A stretch of DNA of 29,989 nt from a virus, in the IMG/VR virus record IMGVR_UViG_3300048110_000208, positions 1 through 29,989 of that record. One strand, 5' to 3'. Made by a program: the position numbers and the translations under genes. The notes under the pieces were generated by a model that was not told the DNA's origin, searched no databases, and saw only the letters and a list, made by a program, of their open reading frames with translations. Positions 13,273 to 20,902 of the stretch are shown here, piece by piece; position 1 is the stretch's first letter, and every line of letters begins with the position of its first letter.

Positions 13273-13295
13273 ATTATCCTCGTTCTGTTATGTTG

Positions 13296-13303
13296 TATTT
13301 ATC
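13296..13303 (-). promoter_or_regulatory. Late promoter box GATAAATA
   Basis: GATAAATA on the minus strand, 23 nt before the start of the 103-aa gene. It should drive the spike unit at 10891-13272. Confidence 0.62.
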
Positions 13304-13323
13304 GTTATTATTAAGTATGTATA

Positions 13324-14643
13324 TTACATACCACTTCTTTTAAGCATGTCCCACCATTCTGGTGCGACTCGTTCAAAACTAATATCTCTATGCGGATTTA
13401 CAAAATTATGTGCTTTATCTTTGGATTGAATCATATCTGTAAATTTTAAATCTGTCGTAGGGTCATCATTCATTCGGTCTACAATACATTTTAATTTATT
13501 TCTATTATCATCTTTATACTTTGTATCATCTATAATTGATTGTACATGTTCTAATGCATGTATTTTTGCTTCACCTCTGAGATTTGCAATATCCATCCAA
13601 TCAGGACCATAGACAATGTTTGTTGATAACTGTACATCATCGATGCCAGCATCTGACATTCTATCATTTAATTCATTAATAAAATCAAGTAATGGCCTCA
13701 TATTATGAACATTCATAATACTTGTTGTTATCGCAACTCCCATGAATGAGTGTTTGTTATCTTTCTTTCGTCTTATACAATAATCTGCGAAGCCTAGAAC
13801 ATTTTTTACCTGCTCACTCCATACTGAACCCGTTCGAACATATTCTCCTAGTTCTTCTGTAGCATCTAAACTAAAATCAAACGTTATGCGTGAGAATTTA
13901 TCCCATATATTTTCTTTATACTCATCAATTCCTATTGTTCCATTTGTTATATATTGTATTGTAGGATGTACATTATTTTCAGCCATCCATTCTAAAAATT
14001 TATAATGTTGTGGTATTATTAAAGGTTCACCGCCAGTAAATTGAATGTATTTTAAGTCTTTGGATGCTTCTTTAATATGATCCCAAGTAGTCTCATCATT
14101 AATCCAGGAACTAAGTGCAGTCATTTTTTTAATATAATTTTTGTTTACAACACCGTCATTTATATATGATTCTTCTCTTAATAGTTTATTAGAGACAGGA
14201 CCTGAGCATGATCTACATTCAAGATTGCATTTTGCTCCTAATTTCAATTCCATGCTTGTTAATTTAACATCTTTGTCTGCATCTGGGAACTCAGTGTTTG
14301 CCCAAATTCTTCTACTGCCCGACCCAGACTTTTCAGTGCGGTAACAATCATGACAGCCAGCTGCTGGTATATTCTTTGCTGATTTTTTTCTCAGCATTGA
14401 CCAATCTTTGGAATGCAATATAGGTGTTAATCCAGCATCTTGTATCCAATGGAATTCTGGAACTTTAGCCCAATGAAATGTTTTTTTTACTGAATTATGA
14501 TATGGAGTATCTTTCTTCGTATGTTCATGTTCGTCATCTGCTTTTTTCCAATCGTAATTACAACAAGGTAGTACTGCACCTCGTCCTGTAACATTCACAT
14601 GTGAAAAGGGCATTATACATCTAAACTCTTTATCATCATCCAT
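13324..14643 (-). CDS. Radical SAM protein with twitch-type N-terminal Cys block (439 aa)
   Basis: The radical SAM motif is C139-x3-C143-x2-C146 (CNLECRSC), followed by the SAM-binding FTGGEPLI. The N-terminal block RCIMPFSHVNVTGRGAVLPC with C27-C28, and C97-x2-C100 (CHDC), parallels the smaller radical SAM protein at 1827-2906 and may hold an auxiliary cluster. The C-terminal third is likely a partial TIM-barrel end plus unknown helices. Substrate unknown. It overlaps the upstream 149-aa gene by 8 nt and ends just before a late box, so it is expressed with tail genes, which makes a virion protein or surface molecule a possible target. Confidence 0.82.
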   Translation of the reverse strand: MDDDKEFRCIMPFSHVNVTGRGAVLPCCNYDWKKADDEHEHTKKDTPYHNSVKKTFHWAKVPEFHWIQDAGLTPILHSKDWSMLRKKSAKNIPAAGCHDCYRTEKSGSGSRRIWANTEFPDADKDVKLTSMELKLGAKCNLECRSCSGPVSNKLLREESYINDGVVNKNYIKKMTALSSWINDETTWDHIKEASKDLKYIQFTGGEPLIIPQHYKFLEWMAENNVHPTIQYITNGTIGIDEYKENIWDKFSRITFDFSLDATEELGEYVRTGSVWSEQVKNVLGFADYCIRRKKDNKHSFMGVAITTSIMNVHNMRPLLDFINELNDRMSDAGIDDVQLSTNIVYGPDWMDIANLRGEAKIHALEHVQSIIDDTKYKDDNRNKLKCIVDRMNDDPTTDLKFTDMIQSKDKAHNFVNPHRDISFERVAPEWWDMLKRSGM

Positions 14644-15085
14644 TAGCGTTTCTATCCTTTACTGCATCAATTATTGTACTTGCTGTATATTTCTTTAGGA
14701 CATCTAAATCATTTTGCACTAATTCGAATTTATCTAATTCTCCAGTTATTCTATTCAATATATAACCATCTACATAACACACAAGATACATATCTCCGTG
14801 TGCTAAATCATGTACTAACCATACTTCTGGTTCTAGTTTTGGATGAGCATGATGTACTGTATAGAAACAGCCTAAGCCATTTCCGCTATTAGTATAAAAT
14901 TGTTCTGTGATATATTCCCATGCGTCAGGCCACATCGCATTGCGATCATAATCAAAACCATGACGGCTGTAATCTAAACTCTTCCAAAAGTCCATAACTT
15001 TTTGTAGATTATTTTCTGAAAATTCTTCTTTTAAATCTAATCGTGTTTGTCGCCAGTCAAATAACAGAGTAGCTGTATCTTTCAT
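14636..15085 (-). CDS. Hypothetical protein in tail-fibre/radical SAM unit (149 aa)
   Basis: I do not recognise this protein. It is acidic and aromatic-rich: MDFWKSLDYSRHGFDYDR, then NAMWPDAWEYI and a central strand region PEVWLVHDLAHGDMYLV. The overall look is alpha/beta and soluble. It starts immediately after the stop of the fibre-like gene and overlaps the start of the radical SAM gene, so the three are co-translated. It could be a substrate, chaperone or partner for either neighbour; no evidence separates these. Confidence 0.6.
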   Translation of the reverse strand: MKDTATLLFDWRQTRLDLKEEFSENNLQKVMDFWKSLDYSRHGFDYDRNAMWPDAWEYITEQFYTNSGNGLGCFYTVHHAHPKLEPEVWLVHDLAHGDMYLVCYVDGYILNRITGELDKFELVQNDLDVLKKYTASTIIDAVKDRNANG

Positions 15086-15865
15086 TTACATCGACCATCT
15101 TTTTACTGTATAACTTATCTCAGTTTCAAAGCCAGTACCTTGTGTAAAATTAATTTCTATATTATCACCATCAATTACAGTATCAAATTCTATATTTGAA
15201 AATTCATCTAGGTCAGCTATATCGTCTGAGTTGTCTTGCCACATTTCTGTATTATCGTCTGTAAGTTTTACTTGATCAATACCCTGAGGGACACCGTTAA
15301 TTACTTTAATTTGTCCAACTCGTAAAAACTTACTTGTTCCGTCAGTTTGTACTAAAGAATAATCAATAAAGAAAGTAGTACATATTTGTTTATTATAACG
15401 TAAGAATGTACCTGTCTCTGTTGCAAGTGATTTTCTGAATAGACTTGGACGAATACCTAATGAAGAATCTAATGAACTTAGATGCTGATCTGCAAACAAT
15501 TGATTAAATGAGTTTTCAGTTACAACCTCTACATTTTCTCTTGCTCTTGCAAAGTTTGAAACGTTAAATGTGTTATCAGTAATCATTGCATCTAATAGCG
15601 CATCCACATTTAGTACATCTCGAATTACAAGGTCTTCATCAATAATCAATCCAAGTTCAGCACTATAATTATCTAACCAAGATTGCACAATAGCTTGTGC
15701 ATTCGCAAAAGTATCAAACACTACTTCGTTTATAGCAGAATCTATGCCGATAAACAGTTGGTTTGTATCTGTAGCAAAGCCTGGTTCGCCAGTATCAAGT
15801 GTAGTAGATGCGATTTCATCACGGAAACCACGTCTTAGTAAGATTTTTACGTTTTCTGTAGACAT
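15086..15865 (-). CDS. Phage tail-fibre/virion protein with LRRG-type N-terminal domain
   Basis: The N-terminus ILLRRGFRDEIASTTLDTGE followed by PGFATDTNQLFIGID is the R-R-G...L-x-x-G-E-x-x-x-x-T-D...I-G pattern seen at the start of many phage tail fibre and receptor-binding proteins. The remaining 200 residues are strand-rich with no repeats, ending in FETEISYTVKRWSM. A late box lies 24 nt upstream (15890-15897). It is likely a baseplate or fibre component; the C-terminus may carry a host-contact domain, but I cannot identify it. Confidence 0.65.
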   Translation of the reverse strand: MSTENVKILLRRGFRDEIASTTLDTGEPGFATDTNQLFIGIDSAINEVVFDTFANAQAIVQSWLDNYSAELGLIIDEDLVIRDVLNVDALLDAMITDNTFNVSNFARARENVEVVTENSFNQLFADQHLSSLDSSLGIRPSLFRKSLATETGTFLRYNKQICTTFFIDYSLVQTDGTSKFLRVGQIKVINGVPQGIDQVKLTDDNTEMWQDNSDDIADLDEFSNIEFDTVIDGDNIEINFTQGTGFETEISYTVKRWSM

Positions 15866-15882
15866 AATGTAACTCCTAGTCG

Positions 15883-16572
15883 TTACATGTATTTATCAAA
15901 ATACTCTTGAACCTTCATTGCCCACTGCATTGCATACTTGTCAAATTCTTCACCCTCGACTACAAACTCTTGATAGTTACCAAGATTGTCTGCTTCAGCA
16001 TCCCAACCAATCATCATAATAACAATAGTACGAATGTCTGTTCCGTATAGTTCATTGTGTGCTGATGCATATGCGGCACCTTGAAGGAAGTAATCATCAA
16101 TCCATTCACGCTTCTTGGGCTTACGAGTAGTTTTGAAATCGACCATTGCAGGCTTACCGTTCCATACACCTATACAATCTGCTGTTCCAGCATATAGTTC
16201 AGGATAGTACAGAGGTACTTCTGTTCCCCAACATTCGTTTAGATTGCTGAGTCCTTTATCAATTACAATGTCTGAAAGTTCTTTAGCCATCTGATGAATA
16301 AGATTTGATCCACCTGGACGATCTTCTTCTAAGATAAACTTTTCAAGATGTAAGTGTACTTGAGTACCGATACCGGTAGCAAGGTTCATAATACGATTAG
16401 CTTCTTCATTCCCGACACGTTTGCGCCATTCATGTATTGCTGTTTTATCAGCAAGCGCAGATAGCACTGTCGTTACGCTTGGTAATGGTTTACCCCCAGG
16501 CGTCTGATAGTGACGGGAACCGTCCACATTCACACGTGACAAGGGGGTATAAGTATATGTTTCTTTTAGCAT
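15883..16572 (-). CDS. PD-(D/E)XK exonuclease, RecB/Cas4-like
   Basis: The 229-aa protein has the family's ordered motifs: PSVTTVLSAL near the N-terminus, GTQVHLHLEKF (H73), E118 in GTEVPLYY, D132 in AGTADCIGVW, the D145-x-K147 core in MVDFKTT, and Q164-x3-Y168 (LQGAAY). These define the RecB-type nuclease fold. It probably degrades or processes DNA ends during replication, recombination or host DNA breakdown. There is a promoter with a -10 6 nt before the ATG (16579-16607), so it can be expressed separately from the flanking structural genes, probably early and from a leaderless mRNA. Confidence 0.85.
   Translation of the reverse strand: MLKETYTYTPLSRVNVDGSRHYQTPGGKPLPSVTTVLSALADKTAIHEWRKRVGNEEANRIMNLATGIGTQVHLHLEKFILEEDRPGGSNLIHQMAKELSDIVIDKGLSNLNECWGTEVPLYYPELYAGTADCIGVWNGKPAMVDFKTTRKPKKREWIDDYFLQGAAYASAHNELYGTDIRTIVIMMIGWDAEADNLGNYQEFVVEGEEFDKYAMQWAMKVQEYFDKYM
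15890..15897 (-). promoter_or_regulatory. Late promoter box GATAAATA
   Basis: GATAAATA on the minus strand, inside the extreme 3' end of the nuclease gene and 24 nt before the fibre-like gene start. Confidence 0.6.
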
Positions 16573-16578
16573 ACGTTT

Positions 16579-16607
16579 AGTATACTATGATTCGCAATAA
16601 ATTACAA
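16579..16607 (-). promoter_or_regulatory. sigma-70 promoter giving a leaderless nuclease mRNA
   Basis: TTGTAA (16607-16602), a 17-nt spacer and TATACT (16584-16579), then exactly 6 nt to the ATG. The same spacing recurs at 27503-27531 and 29773-29801. Confidence 0.65.
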
Positions 16608-17075
16608 GTTCTTTTTTACAATTTCTATCATATCCGCTTTCTTTTTTCTGCGGTCTAAAGCTAATCCAAGTGTTTCTTCTGCCCACTCGTCTAGTTCTTT
16701 TTTAGTCATTGCTTCAAAGTCTGGTGTTTCTACTTTAACTTCTTCAACTGGACTTACTTTAACTACATCATCATGTTCGATAACGATTGGGTCTGGTCCT
16801 GTTTCTACTACTAGTTCACTAGTAGCTTCCATATCTTTAAGGTCTGCTTCTTTTAGTTTTCTTAAAGCGTCTTCTTCATTACGTTGAATTTTTGCTAGAT
16901 ATTCACGATGTGCTTTCGCATCAAGAATTTCTCTACGCTTTTCTGCTAGTTCAGGTGATAGTGATGATAGTGGATCATTCTTAATGATATCATCTTTCAT
17001 CTGTCCTATTTTGTTTTTCATTGCTTTTTCTGAAATGATTGTCGGCTTCGCTCCGCCCTTAATAATCAGTGGCAT
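16602..17075 (-). CDS. Hypothetical protein with C-terminal SAP/Rho-N-like helix pair (157 aa)
   Basis: The N-terminal half is charged and helical (EKRREILDAKAHREYLAKIQ...). A Val/Glu/Pro-rich linker follows, and then a C-terminal segment MTKKELDEWAEETLGLALDR plus KKADMIEIVKKNL that looks like the helix-extended-helix of SAP or Rho N-terminal domains, which bind nucleic acid or proteins. I assign no function. It starts where the preceding gene stops (TAATG) and ends in the nuclease promoter. Confidence 0.55.
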   Translation of the reverse strand: MPLIIKGGAKPTIISEKAMKNKIGQMKDDIIKNDPLSSLSPELAEKRREILDAKAHREYLAKIQRNEEDALRKLKEADLKDMEATSELVVETGPDPIVIEHDDVVKVSPVEEVKVETPDFEAMTKKELDEWAEETLGLALDRRKKKADMIEIVKKNL

Positions 17076-17395
17076 TATCCTATCCTTTTATCTGTTGCTT
17101 TATTTGCAAGTCTCTTAACTGCTTCACGGTCATTACTATCCTCAGATGAAGTTGGGGCTCCAACGAGTACAATTGAATCAACTGTTACTTTACTAATATA
17201 CTTGCTTTTACGCATAATGTCAACTAATGATTCTGGGGTCACTGTATGCCCCATATCATTTAGTTCTCTACTAAGAAGATCAGTGCCAATAGTAAAAATA
17301 CTATTCGCTTTTAAACGAACTAGATATGCATTAATATCATTGACTAACTGTGCATGTGCATTTGCATCTTCGTTTAAAAGTGTTGAAATTTTCAT
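17075..17395 (-). CDS. Hypothetical protein (106 aa)
   Basis: The sequence MKISTLLNEDANAHAQLVND then a helical region and strands (YISKVTVDSIVLVG) could be a small winged-helix-like domain, but there is no family I can name. The disordered tail (SSEDSNDREAVKRL) is basic/acidic mixed. It follows the 439-aa gene with a 3-nt gap and overlaps the next gene by 1 nt, so it belongs to the late unit starting at 18754-18761. Confidence 0.55.
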   Translation of the reverse strand: MKISTLLNEDANAHAQLVNDINAYLVRLKANSIFTIGTDLLSRELNDMGHTVTPESLVDIMRKSKYISKVTVDSIVLVGAPTSSEDSNDREAVKRLANKATDKRIG

Positions 17396-17398
17396 CTA

Positions 17399-18718
17399 TT
17401 ATCTCTTTGCACGTCCAAGTGGTTCATCTTCAGGCCCAGCCATTGATTCATCGCCGCCTGTTAAATCCATGTCCATTGAGATATCATCTTCCATATCTGC
17501 ACCCATGTCGCCACCAAGTTCTGCGCCTGTTGCCGCCATATCATCTGCTGGTTTATCACCCATCAGTACTAGTACTGCATCGTTAACTGCATCTTTAGTT
17601 GAACGTGCTTGACCTAGTAGACTTGCAATTGCTGAGTCTGATGCTTGTTTGAATGCAGCTGATTGTTCTGGACCATGTGAAAAAGCCATTTCATCTGCTA
17701 GTGGACCTAGCTGATCATTTTGAATTTTACCTAGTTTTTCGATCATGTCTTGTAGTTCGTCTACAATACCACGAGCCGCCATTGTAATTTCTGCATCAGC
17801 AGCGTCCGCTTCAAGTAGAGCATTAAGTTGTGCCATAAGGCCTTCTTCTAACTTTTCTTTTTTCATTGTGTATTCCTTTGGTGCTTCGTAAGTATTGCTA
17901 TACTTTTTCATTGTATCAAACTTTGGTGTTTCACCTTCATTTGCTTTTTCTGCTTTTGATGCGTGTACTGCTTTACGCTGTGCATCTGATTTGTATTTAC
18001 CCTCAGTTGCTACTTTTTCTTCAATAACTTCGTAATCGCCGCCTGATGATGCAGATTTCATTACTGCAGCGTCTTGTGCTTCTTTACGGGTTTTATATGT
18101 TTTATCTGATACGCCATATCCACGTGATTTGTCACGGATTTTAAAGCCTTCTGCAACGTGGTCTACATCTGCCAAATATGCATCGATACCTGCTGTTGAT
18201 TTTAATTTCCAATGTTCAGCCGCCTTTTTAGCCGCTCCATATGATGAAGTTGCATGACATTCGTGCTTGCCTTTCTTAGCATGAACACAAACGTAAGGAC
18301 GTCCTTCTGCTTCTGATACAGATTCATTCTTTAAGAATGCTGGCTTATCATCTTTTGTACCCATCTTACCGTCTTTGCCGGCATCCATTGGCATTTTATC
18401 TGACTTTGCTTTATCCTTTTTAGGAGCTTTGCCTTTTTTCTTATCTTGATATGCTTTAAGACCCGGCGGAAGTTCACCTTCTGCAACATGTGCTTTAAGC
18501 AATGATCTAATTGTTTCTAACATAAGCATGTTCTCAACGTATGCACGATCCTGATGATCTGCACGTAGTTCACGCTTCTGTGCTTCTAGTGCTACTTTTG
18601 CTTCACGTAATGAAGCTAAGTCGCTTTCAACTGAATATCCAAAGTTCGACTTCATATACTCGTTTAAACGAGTAGAAATCGCAACTGGATTTGTGTTATA
18701 AAAGATTGTTTTTTTCAT
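17399..18718 (-). CDS. Putative virion/core-associated protein (439 aa)
   Basis: The chosen ATG at 18718 has GGGG about 10 nt upstream; an in-frame TTG at 18733 would be inside the leader. N-terminal 100 residues are helical (LREAKVALEAQKRELRADHQ) and a Lys/Asp-rich low-complexity linker follows (about 90-125). A Cys/His-containing module GRPYVCVHAKKGKHECHATS (about 140-160) with KAAEHWKLKSTAGIDAYLAD comes next, then charged helices and an acidic Met/Asp/Gly-rich C-terminus. The mixture is typical of head-core or scaffold-like proteins of large phages, but this is inference. It is preceded by a late box at 18754-18761. Confidence 0.55.
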   Translation of the reverse strand: MKKTIFYNTNPVAISTRLNEYMKSNFGYSVESDLASLREAKVALEAQKRELRADHQDRAYVENMLMLETIRSLLKAHVAEGELPPGLKAYQDKKKGKAPKKDKAKSDKMPMDAGKDGKMGTKDDKPAFLKNESVSEAEGRPYVCVHAKKGKHECHATSSYGAAKKAAEHWKLKSTAGIDAYLADVDHVAEGFKIRDKSRGYGVSDKTYKTRKEAQDAAVMKSASSGGDYEVIEEKVATEGKYKSDAQRKAVHASKAEKANEGETPKFDTMKKYSNTYEAPKEYTMKKEKLEEGLMAQLNALLEADAADAEITMAARGIVDELQDMIEKLGKIQNDQLGPLADEMAFSHGPEQSAAFKQASDSAIASLLGQARSTKDAVNDAVLVLMGDKPADDMAATGAELGGDMGADMEDDISMDMDLTGGDESMAGPEDEPLGRAKR

Positions 18719-18753
18719 GGTAATGTACCCCAATACATAATTGTTATATTATG

Positions 18754-18761
18754 TATTTATC
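18754..18761 (-). promoter_or_regulatory. Late promoter box GATAAATA
   Basis: GATAAATA on the minus strand, 35 nt before the ATG of the 439-aa gene. Confidence 0.6.
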
Positions 18762-18794
18762 ATTTAAGATCATATTTAATTTTTAAGGAAGTGT

Positions 18795-19424
18795 TTATCT
18801 ATTAATAGACTCGTAAATCGACTTAATTTTCTTTTTAGCTACAGCAGCATCGCTTTTCGCTCTTGAAAAACGTGCTTCAGCAATATCCATTTTACTTGAA
18901 TCTTTGCGTTTCTTTGCAGTTTTATAGCTATTCTTATGAGTTAATGCGTCTTCGTAGTATTGTTCAAACAATGCATTCGTCGCCATTACTCTAGTAATTT
19001 CAGTTGAGTTTACTTTTTTGCCTTCGTTAAGGTGTTTTGCGATAACAAACGCAGTTTCGTAGATATATAAACCTTCAAATAACGTGTCGCTTGTACGGCC
19101 ATCTCTAATGTCGTAATATCCATCAGCATTTTTCTCCACAGAGTACATGCCCATTTCAACGCCAATTGAAGTTTTCTTTGATTCATTAATAGTAGTTGCT
19201 ACTTTAGCTGCAACATTTGAACTAGCATTATGAAAGCCTTTAAGGATATTTTCCATTGCTTTAATATCTGCTGTTTTTACACCAGGACTTGTATCAACAA
19301 TACCTGCATCTTCACGTGCCTGTGCTTCTTGTTGAGTTTGTTGCTGTAAGCCACTCTTATCACCGTTAAGTGCTTTCATAAGATTGCTCATTGCATCTAC
19401 GTCTTTTTTATTTGGTGCTGTCAT
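18795..19424 (-). CDS. Hypothetical late protein (209 aa)
   Basis: The product begins with a helical Gln-rich region (KSGLQQQTQQEAQAREDAGI), has a central globular part (MGMYSVEKNADGYYDIRDGR, FEGLYIYETAFVIAKHLNEG) and ends in a basic helical stretch rich in Lys, Ala and Ser (TAKKRKDSSKMDIAEARFSR). It resembles other virion-assembly proteins of marine T4-like phages in style, but no named domain is visible. It lies in a tight series with four further genes ending the unit driven by 20744-20751. Confidence 0.55.
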   Translation of the reverse strand: MTAPNKKDVDAMSNLMKALNGDKSGLQQQTQQEAQAREDAGIVDTSPGVKTADIKAMENILKGFHNASSNVAAKVATTINESKKTSIGVEMGMYSVEKNADGYYDIRDGRTSDTLFEGLYIYETAFVIAKHLNEGKKVNSTEITRVMATNALFEQYYEDALTHKNSYKTAKKRKDSSKMDIAEARFSRAKSDAAVAKKKIKSIYESINR

Positions 19425-19439
19425 CTTAACCTCTTTCTA

Positions 19440-19634
19440 TTATACAGTTCTATATCCGCGGATAGTAGGTACCAACACACCTTTATGTGTTAGTTTATCA
19501 GCTATCAATCCTTCACGGTCTGATAACTGAGATTCATTAACATATTCGTTCTCTGAAAAGAACTTTAGTATTAAATCGTTTTCTTCTTCGGTAATCATAA
19601 CATATAGACCACCTAGAACTTCTGTAAGTTTCAT
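19440..19634 (-). CDS. Small hypothetical protein (64 aa), possible winged-helix
   Basis: The product reads MKLTEVLGGLYVMITEEEND, then a helix pair and LSDREGLIADKLTHKGVLVP with a closing strand RGYRTV. A helix-turn-helix plus beta hairpin (small winged helix) is a reasonable fold guess from that order. It has GGAG about 6 nt upstream. No function is recognised. Confidence 0.55.
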   Translation of the reverse strand: MKLTEVLGGLYVMITEEENDLILKFFSENEYVNESQLSDREGLIADKLTHKGVLVPTIRGYRTV

Positions 19635-19645
19635 TATGAAACTCC

Positions 19646-20170
19646 TTATTTGTTAATCTTATTTAAAAGATTTCTAAATTGTGTTGCAGTCCTCGGGTCG
19701 CTTGCTAATTTATCAACAGACGTTGCCTGTGCTGCCATAGCTTTACGTTGTACTGGTGTCAATGTTTTACCTTGACTTGCTTTATCTACTGCATCTGCCG
19801 CTTGCTGTCCAGTTGCTCCACCTAAGTTTTGTTTACCTAGACGTTGCATTGCTTGTGCTTTTTGTGCAGTTCCAGCTTGTGGTTTCTGAGTTCCTTGTGA
19901 TCTCATCTCACTAGGTGAAAGAGATCCTTGTGTTCCGTTTCGTCCTGCATACTCTTCACGTACTAGACCTAAGATATTTTTAATTGCATCTTCGTTTCTA
20001 TCACGTAATGCTCTCATTAACTCTACATAGTCAGTAAATGCCAAAGATTTCATACGCTCACGCACATCATCTTCTGATGCTCCTGCCATATCAGCAATAT
20101 TATTTAATCTAGTATTGTATGTAGTTGCTGTTTCGCTCATTGCGTTTGTAATTTCTTCTCTTAATGACAT
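19646..20170 (-). CDS. Hypothetical late protein (174 aa)
   Basis: A helical N-terminal half (ITNAMSETATTYNTRLNNIA, SLAFTDYVELMRALRDRNED) precedes a disordered Gln/Gly/Ser/Ala-rich middle (about 80-140, e.g. GTQKPQAGTAQKAQAMQRLG) and a helical end DPRTATQFRNLLNKINK. This low-complexity composition is common for head or tail scaffolding components. I cannot name a family. It is 7 nt from the next upstream gene and 11 nt from the one downstream. Confidence 0.55.
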   Translation of the reverse strand: MSLREEITNAMSETATTYNTRLNNIADMAGASEDDVRERMKSLAFTDYVELMRALRDRNEDAIKNILGLVREEYAGRNGTQGSLSPSEMRSQGTQKPQAGTAQKAQAMQRLGKQNLGGATGQQAADAVDKASQGKTLTPVQRKAMAAQATSVDKLASDPRTATQFRNLLNKINK

Positions 20171-20177
20171 TTTCTCT

Positions 20178-20462
20178 CTACCTATTTAGTGACTTTAATC
20201 TACGTGATGCTGGGTTCATACGTTTAGTTAATTTTGATTTACGAGCCATTCTTGACCCCATTTTTGCTTTTGTTCTAGCTAATGTAAATCGTTTTTTAAT
20301 ATCTACTGGTTTGAAACATGAAGTTGGGTTAGCTACAGTCTTGCCTTTTAGTCTGCCGCTTGAACAACGATATTTACGAACAACTTTTCTACCACTGCGG
20401 GCATACACAAGTTTCGCTTCATCTAGTTCTTCAACTGTTCCAATAATTTCTTCGATTAACAT
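20178..20462 (-). CDS. Small highly basic protein (94 aa)
   Basis: After an acidic first 20 residues (LIEEIIGTVEELDEA) the protein is strongly basic: KYRCSSGRLKGKTVANPTSC followed by many Arg/Lys (RTKAKMGSRMARKSKLTKRM). Two Cys in the middle (CSSG and SCF) could bind a metal or pair. It looks like a nucleic-acid-binding or capsid-internal protein. The acidic head may be a removable or masking segment. Function unknown; it is coupled to the upstream gene by a 1-nt overlap. Confidence 0.6.
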   Translation of the reverse strand: MLIEEIIGTVEELDEAKLVYARSGRKVVRKYRCSSGRLKGKTVANPTSCFKPVDIKKRFTLARTKAKMGSRMARKSKLTKRMNPASRRLKSLNR

Positions 20463-20710
20463 TAGATTACCTTAAATACTGAAGTTAACAATGCAATTAA
20501 CATTGTACCGAATAATGTAGAACTTGCCCACACCATAACTTTTTTCAATTCACTAATATCATCTTTGATACTAGTATGATTTTTTTCTAACTGAGATTCT
20601 ACTCTCGCAATTGACTGGTCAATATTCTTAAATCGTTCATGATTAGCTGCAACATGCACATCCAGTCTTTCTGCTTCTACTGCTGCTAATTTTGTTTCTA
20701 TTTCAGACAT
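20462..20710 (-). CDS. Coiled coil plus C-terminal membrane helix (XhlA/holin-like)
   Basis: The 82 residues form a heptad-rich coil (about 1-55: KLAAVEAERLDVHVAANHER, IDQSIARVESQLEKNHTSIK) followed by one hydrophobic helix (VWASSTLFGTMLIALLTSVF). This is the layout of XhlA-type hemolysin/holin partners, which sit in the inner membrane and aid lysis. With a late box 33 nt upstream it is expressed at the right time for lysis. It could also be a virion or membrane-anchoring protein; no lysozyme or second holin is visible nearby. Confidence 0.55.
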   Translation of the reverse strand: MSEIETKLAAVEAERLDVHVAANHERFKNIDQSIARVESQLEKNHTSIKDDISELKKVMVWASSTLFGTMLIALLTSVFKVI

Positions 20711-20743
20711 CGTAAGGCTCCAATGTATACTAATTGTTTATTG

Positions 20744-20773
20744 TATTTATCACCGAAGCTACGTTTATTTATC
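20744..20773 (-). promoter_or_regulatory. Two late promoter boxes GATAAATA in tandem
   Basis: GATAAATA occurs at 20744-20751 and again at 20766-20773 on the minus strand, 33 and 55 nt before the coiled-coil gene. It is the only doubled late box in the window. Confidence 0.6.
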
Positions 20774-20786
20774 TACGAACACAAAA

Positions 20787-20817
20787 TGAAAAACCCGATG
20801 CATCACTGCACCGGGTT
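20787..20817 (-). terminator. Intrinsic terminator
   Basis: An 11-bp stem (20792-20802 with 20807-20817, one G-U pair on the minus strand) with a 4-nt loop, followed by T residues on the minus strand. It lies 86 nt after the nitroreductase-like stop, but only 10 nt after the in-frame downstream stop at 20828-20830. Confidence 0.82.
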
Positions 20818-20902
20818 CTATCTCCGTTTAATGGGGCATCCATATACCGTCTGTCGTATATGTGATTCCAAAACTGTCTTTAAGAGTGAGTACGTACTGA
20901 GA

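Noticed and set aside
17399-18733. TTG start of the 439-aa protein at 18733
   Set aside because: The ATG at 18718 has a GGGG site in the right place, which the TTG would include in the coding sequence.
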